Source: Azospirillum sp. B506 (GTDB lineage: Bacteria; Pseudomonadota; Alphaproteobacteria; Azospirillales; Azospirillaceae). From it: a DNA stretch of 43,515 nt. Below, in pieces: positions 41,549 to 43,515 of this stretch; within the stretch, counting starts at the first letter, position 1; each line of letters opens with the position of its first letter. The notes under the pieces were generated by a model. That model did not search any database. It was given only the letters and a program-made list of their open reading frames with translations, and was not told the DNA's origin. A program made the position numbers and the translations under genes. The stretch spans positions 1-43,515 of the forward strand of contig NZ_BADK01000051.1 of NCBI RefSeq assembly GCF_000333595.1, given 5' to 3'.

Positions 41549-43515
41549 TCAAACTTCTTCGATTTGAGGAAGAAAATCCATATCTTCTGGGTTTTCCTCA
41601 TTTTTCACAAAATCCATGGAAGATGTCGCGTCACATTCATGAGAGATAAGGTTCTTCCTGATATCTATTTCGGTAAGGATTTCTTTTACGATCTTGTCAG
41701 ATGCAATCACTGCCGGATCATCGGCCTGGACACCTTGTGGTGCAAAATCCACTCTCTTCTCGAACAGCCAGCGTGCCGCAATTCCCTGAACCGAACCCCA
41801 ACGAACGATGACTTCGTTGTTGCAAATGTAATGAGTATCGGAGCGCTCCGGACGGGAAAGTTCAAAATAGTTTGCCTCTCTTGCATCAGAAATAATGACG
41901 CAATCATTGAGATCACTTTCATTCTTGACAATATGATTCATAAAGTCGCTATCAATCGTCAAAAAGAACGAGCCATCATACCGAGCCAGGACATCTGAAG
42001 AAATAAGATACGGGGTGTGATGGAAACCATGGGCTATAAGCCCACCATTACGCAAGGGCCAGAAAATAATAGAAGCAGAGGATCGGTCCATTTCAGTAGC
42101 GTAAAAATTCTTCACAGAAACGTGATGAAGATGTTGCAGTCCAAGTTCTAGCAAAGTCGAAGGATTGAGGCTGAGTGGGGAGGCTACATTGTCTGGCTTC
42201 CAATTCAATGCCCTGCGGAATCCGGTGAGTTCGAGCATGATGCCCCCCACCATCACGATTCCCTTTCCGCTTGCCCGATAGCGATCAAGCGTCTCCAGAT
42301 AGTTCTCAGAAAAAACAATATCGGGGGCGAGGAAAATAAAATGGCTCTTGTCTCTCTGAGATATTGTCAGGGCTGCAACATGCAGCGCACTCATCAACTT
42401 GTATTTATCTGGAAAAGATGTGAGGAATGATGGAAACCCAATAATCTTGCACTGCGAGTAACGGCGCAATTCTGCCAGAATTGGCATTTCTTCAAGACGC
42501 CTGACTTCACTCTCCGGCGTAAAGAAAAGAATACGGACGGACCCCGCAAGTGAAAGATACGGCAAATTTCCAGAAGCAAGAAGGCACGGCAGAGTAATCT
42601 GCTCCATTACCTCATGAAAAGATTCCCCCCATACCACGAACGCAATGAGGTAACTGGGGCGCGTGCCGCCGCCCAATGGTGGTACAAACCGATCGGGGTC
42701 TTCGCGGAATTTTACAATCCACAAAAGCAATTGATCATAGTAAATATTACCATGATAAAGCAATTTGGCTTGTTTGTAGGCATCAGCTACTAGAATATTA
42801 TTCACGGAATCGTATTCGCCGAGCGCTGCGTGCGCTTCCGCCAAAGTGTGAAGCATTGCAACGTTTCCCGGTAAAGACCGATCCGCGGCATATGCAGAGC
42901 GAAGGACATCCCGATAAAGCCGGGTATCGCCTCGCGCGACAATCTCCAATGCCTTTATCTTTTTTCTATTGACGAGGCAATTTATCTCGTCGACCAAAGT
43001 TGTGGCCATATCGAAGGCCGCCAGGGAGGCCGGGTACTCTTGCAAGGCTTGAAAGGCATTCCCTAGGTAAGCCCAGGCGATTGGAGACGTCGGGTCACGC
43101 CGAATCCACTCTGCCGCCAAATTTATAGTGAGTTCGTAATTGCCTTTTCCCAAAGCAATCTCGGTCAGCAGATTTAATGACTTTCTGCGCAACAGGCGCA
43201 GCATCCCACGCGGCATCCGCACGAGTGCAAGAAGGCAGAAGTCGATCCATTTTTGAGGTCGGGGCCTGACTGCAAGTCGAGGCAAACGTGATTCGAATTG
43301 CAAAGCGGTTTGCTCAAGAACGAAGTGACGCAGGAGCTCACGTCGCGCAACACGCTGATCTTCGCCAAATGTCATCACCGGCTTACCAGTATCGCTGGAA
43401 AATACGACCAGCGTTTCCTCGGCTCCGGAACTGACGAGCGTCCCATCCGGGCGGGGCGCCAAGCCGGTGACATGCTGCCGATGAAGCGTCAGAATTTGGA
43501 GCGCGGCGCCACTCC
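41549..43515 (-). CDS. WD40-like / TPR / glycosyltransferase-like multidomain protein, 5' truncated by the window edge
   Basis: The frame is open to the right edge, so only the C-terminal about 655 residues are seen. The first residues (HVTGLAPRPDGTL, then VVFSSDTGKP) match the end of a WD40 or beta-propeller repeat. TPR-like helices follow (LTINLAAEWIRRDP, then AWAYLGNAFQALQEYPAS). The C-terminal about 400 residues resemble a glycosyltransferase-A-like fold: PSYLIAFVVWGE, later FIFLAPDIVFS as a possible metal-binding DxD substitute, and VMVGGIMLELTGFRRAL. There are no membrane helices. AT-richer than the genome average, like the sulfotransferase island. The function is unproven; glycan modification is inferred from fold cues only. 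Confidence 0.65.
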   Translation of the reverse strand, partial: SGAALQILTLHRQHVTGLAPRPDGTLVSSGAEETLVVFSSDTGKPVMTFGEDQRVARRELLRHFVLEQTALQFESRLPRLAVRPRPQKWIDFCLLALVRMPRGMLRLLRRKSLNLLTEIALGKGNYELTINLAAEWIRRDPTSPIAWAYLGNAFQALQEYPASLAAFDMATTLVDEINCLVNRKKIKALEIVARGDTRLYRDVLRSAYAADRSLPGNVAMLHTLAEAHAALGEYDSVNNILVADAYKQAKLLYHGNIYYDQLLLWIVKFREDPDRFVPPLGGGTRPSYLIAFVVWGESFHEVMEQITLPCLLASGNLPYLSLAGSVRILFFTPESEVRRLEEMPILAELRRYSQCKIIGFPSFLTSFPDKYKLMSALHVAALTISQRDKSHFIFLAPDIVFSENYLETLDRYRASGKGIVMVGGIMLELTGFRRALNWKPDNVASPLSLNPSTLLELGLQHLHHVSVKNFYATEMDRSSASIIFWPLRNGGLIAHGFHHTPYLISSDVLARYDGSFFLTIDSDFMNHIVKNESDLNDCVIISDAREANYFELSRPERSDTHYICNNEVIVRWGSVQGIAARWLFEKRVDFAPQGVQADDPAVIASDKIVKEILTEIDIRKNLISHECDATSSMDFVKNEENPEDMDFLPQIEEV

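Noticed and set aside
41546-41998. Plus-strand reading frame of 150 codons opposite the WD40/TPR gene
   Set aside because: It is antisense to clear coding sequence and has no ribosome site. The same holds for 26360-26818 (+) opposite the DUF1796-like gene.

Overview
The window is high-GC DNA with alphaproteobacterial gene content. It most resembles Azospirillum and related Rhodospirillales. The pointers are an N-acetylglutaminylglutamine amide (NAGGN) osmoprotectant trio, a Che3/Wsp-like chemosensory cluster, a RegB-type redox kinase, GGAAC/CGTT general-stress promoter elements and many large hybrid histidine kinases. The species is inferred, not proven. Several visibly AT-richer islands (about 5.5-7.0 kb, 25.5-27.3 kb and 41.5 kb to the right edge) carry a toxin-like gene and genes of a cell-surface flavour, and look laterally acquired.

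Layout. 1-375 is the tail of a cyclic-nucleotide-binding protein. 390-5299 (+) is the NAGGN operon: amidotransferase, synthetase and M42 peptidase, behind a likely EcfG promoter. 5532-6908 (-) encodes a predicted beta-gamma-crystallin/aerolysin-like fusion. 7334-17971 (-) is a chemosensory operon read CheW, CheR-TPR, CheW-like, MCP, CheA-REC, CheB, double-receiver protein, hybrid kinase. 18145-18612 (+) is a MaoC-like hydratase. 18651-23115 (-) is an NCS1-permease/hybrid-kinase fusion with a frameshifted LuxR-type regulator. 23264-25431 holds a DUF1636 protein, a membrane protein with its TetR regulator, and a small hypothetical gene.

25580-27271 (-) is an AT-rich pair, a sulfotransferase and a DUF1796-like protein. 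27291-29049 (-) is a chimeric junction joining the front of a RegB-like kinase to the back of a TlyC/CorC protein. 29113-31511 (+) is an ABC-2 exporter pair and TenA. 31532-34253 is a divergent HTH-citrate-synthase-like gene and a class III CoA-transferase. 34319-35096 (-) is mntP with a manganese riboswitch. 35131-37688 (-) is a purine-catabolic pair, guaD and puuD. 37886-40861 (+) is a three-gene two-component operon. 40880-41420 is an IS66 remnant. 41549 to the edge (-) is a WD40/TPR/glycosyltransferase-like protein.

Themes. Osmotic and stress defence (NAGGN plus its promoter), signal transduction (six kinases or kinase-like proteins and two receiver proteins) and purine breakdown dominate. 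Two genes carry apparent single-base deletions (near 2269 and 18908), and a larger deletion or misjoin lies near 28110. These should be resolved against reads before any function is concluded lost. The most novel items are the crystallin-aerolysin protein, the permease-cysteine-cluster-kinase receptor and the kinase/TlyC junction.
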